From Verrucomicrobia bacterium 12-59-8 (GTDB lineage Bacteria; Verrucomicrobiota; Verrucomicrobiae; Verrucomicrobiales; Verrucomicrobiaceae), in the NCBI GenBank assembly GCA_002279765.1, contig NCCR01000237.1, positions 1-6,741 on the forward strand: a stretch of 6,741 bases of DNA, read 5' to 3'. Positions 6,553 through 6,741 of this stretch are shown piece after piece. The notes under the pieces are model-generated. The model did no database searches. It was not told the DNA's origin and saw only the letters and a list, made by a program, of their open reading frames with translations. Both the position numbers and the translations under genes were made by a program. How positions within the stretch are numbered: position 1 is the stretch's first letter; every line of letters starts with the position of its first letter.

Positions 6553-6741
6553 ATGAGCCAGCAACACCTCCCGAAAGCTGCGGCGACTTTCATCGCTGTT
6601 CTCCTCTCCTTGCCCGCCTTTGTGCAAGCGCAGGTTCAACCCACCGAAGAAGAGAAAAGCGCAGTTCGCCGAACGACTCAGAGTGGGCGCGGCAGCCCTC
6701 CAGAATTCCACGCGCTATGCCTTGTCGGACCAAGATCAAAA
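6553..6741 (+). CDS. Start of an exported protein (partial; apparent frameshift near residue 35)
   Basis: The ATG at 6553 opens a textbook Sec signal peptide: a lysine at 8, a hydrophobic core AATFIAVLLSLPAF at about 10-23, and a likely cut after VQA at 24-26, followed by an acidic start QVQPTEEEK. The frame stays open to the window end (63 codons) but becomes rich in Arg, Ser, Gly and Pro after Lys35. From base 6656 the next frame instead reads AQFAERLRVGAAALQN and on, an amphipathic, protein-like sequence with more G/C-ending codons. Removing one A from the AAAA run at 6655-6658 joins the two. The gene is probably real, but its frame beyond residue 35 is uncertain and the family cannot be named. 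TTCTA lies five bases before the ATG. Confidence 0.6.
   Translation, partial: MSQQHLPKAAATFIAVLLSLPAFVQAQVQPTEEEKSAVRRTTQSGRGSPPEFHALCLVGPRSK

Noticed and set aside
6460..6711. Minus-strand 83-codon frame at the right edge
   Set aside because: It overlaps the plus-strand signal-peptide gene and AT-rich non-coding DNA; no motif supports it.

Overview
This window looks like an ordinary chromosomal segment of a GC-rich, Gram-negative-type bacterium. The best guess is Verrucomicrobiota (a Prosthecobacter- or Verrucomicrobium-like organism). That placement is inference: it rests on an exported FAD oxidoreductase of a type common in the Planctomycetes/Verrucomicrobia group, strong G/C preference at third codon positions, start codons without usable Shine-Dalgarno sites, and short-period tandem repeats in the gene gaps. 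No marker gene in the window fixes the phylum.

Layout. Positions 1-225 hold the 3' end of an unidentified plus-strand gene. From 203 to 6049 every gene lies on the minus strand. In transcription order (right to left) these are: an Mn-type superoxide dismutase (sodA, 5435-6049), a strong hairpin (5368-5404), an unrecognised 105-residue protein (5038-5355), thiamine-monophosphate kinase (thiL, 4047-4952), the t6A ATPase tsaE (3640-4050), the t6A subunit tsaB (2925-3572), an SMP-30/gluconolactonase-family enzyme (2080-2928), and an exported FAD-dependent oxidoreductase with a C-terminal EF-hand-like loop (203-2029). A 503-base non-coding region (6050-6552) separates sodA from a divergent plus-strand gene. 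That gene begins with a clear signal peptide at 6553 and runs off the window.

How the genes fit together. thiL/tsaE and tsaB/lactonase are each joined by a 4-base ATGA stop/start overlap, so the housekeeping cluster is probably co-transcribed and partly translationally coupled. ThiL makes thiamine diphosphate. TsaE and TsaB act with TsaC and TsaD (not in this window) to make the tRNA modification t6A. The lactonase and FAD enzyme look like carbohydrate-type accessory enzymes at the operon's tail. The lactonase appears cytosolic and the FAD enzyme exported, so a direct shared pathway is not established.

No defence system, mobile element, CRISPR array or clearly new multi-gene system is visible. 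The most interesting signals are non-coding or structural. Five of eight start codons are preceded within 0-5 bases by TYCTA instead of a Shine-Dalgarno site. Three different short-period repeats (9-, 9- and 7-base periods) lie in three separate gaps, each upstream of a minus-strand gene. The secreted gene at the right edge shows an apparent frameshift at an AAAA run.
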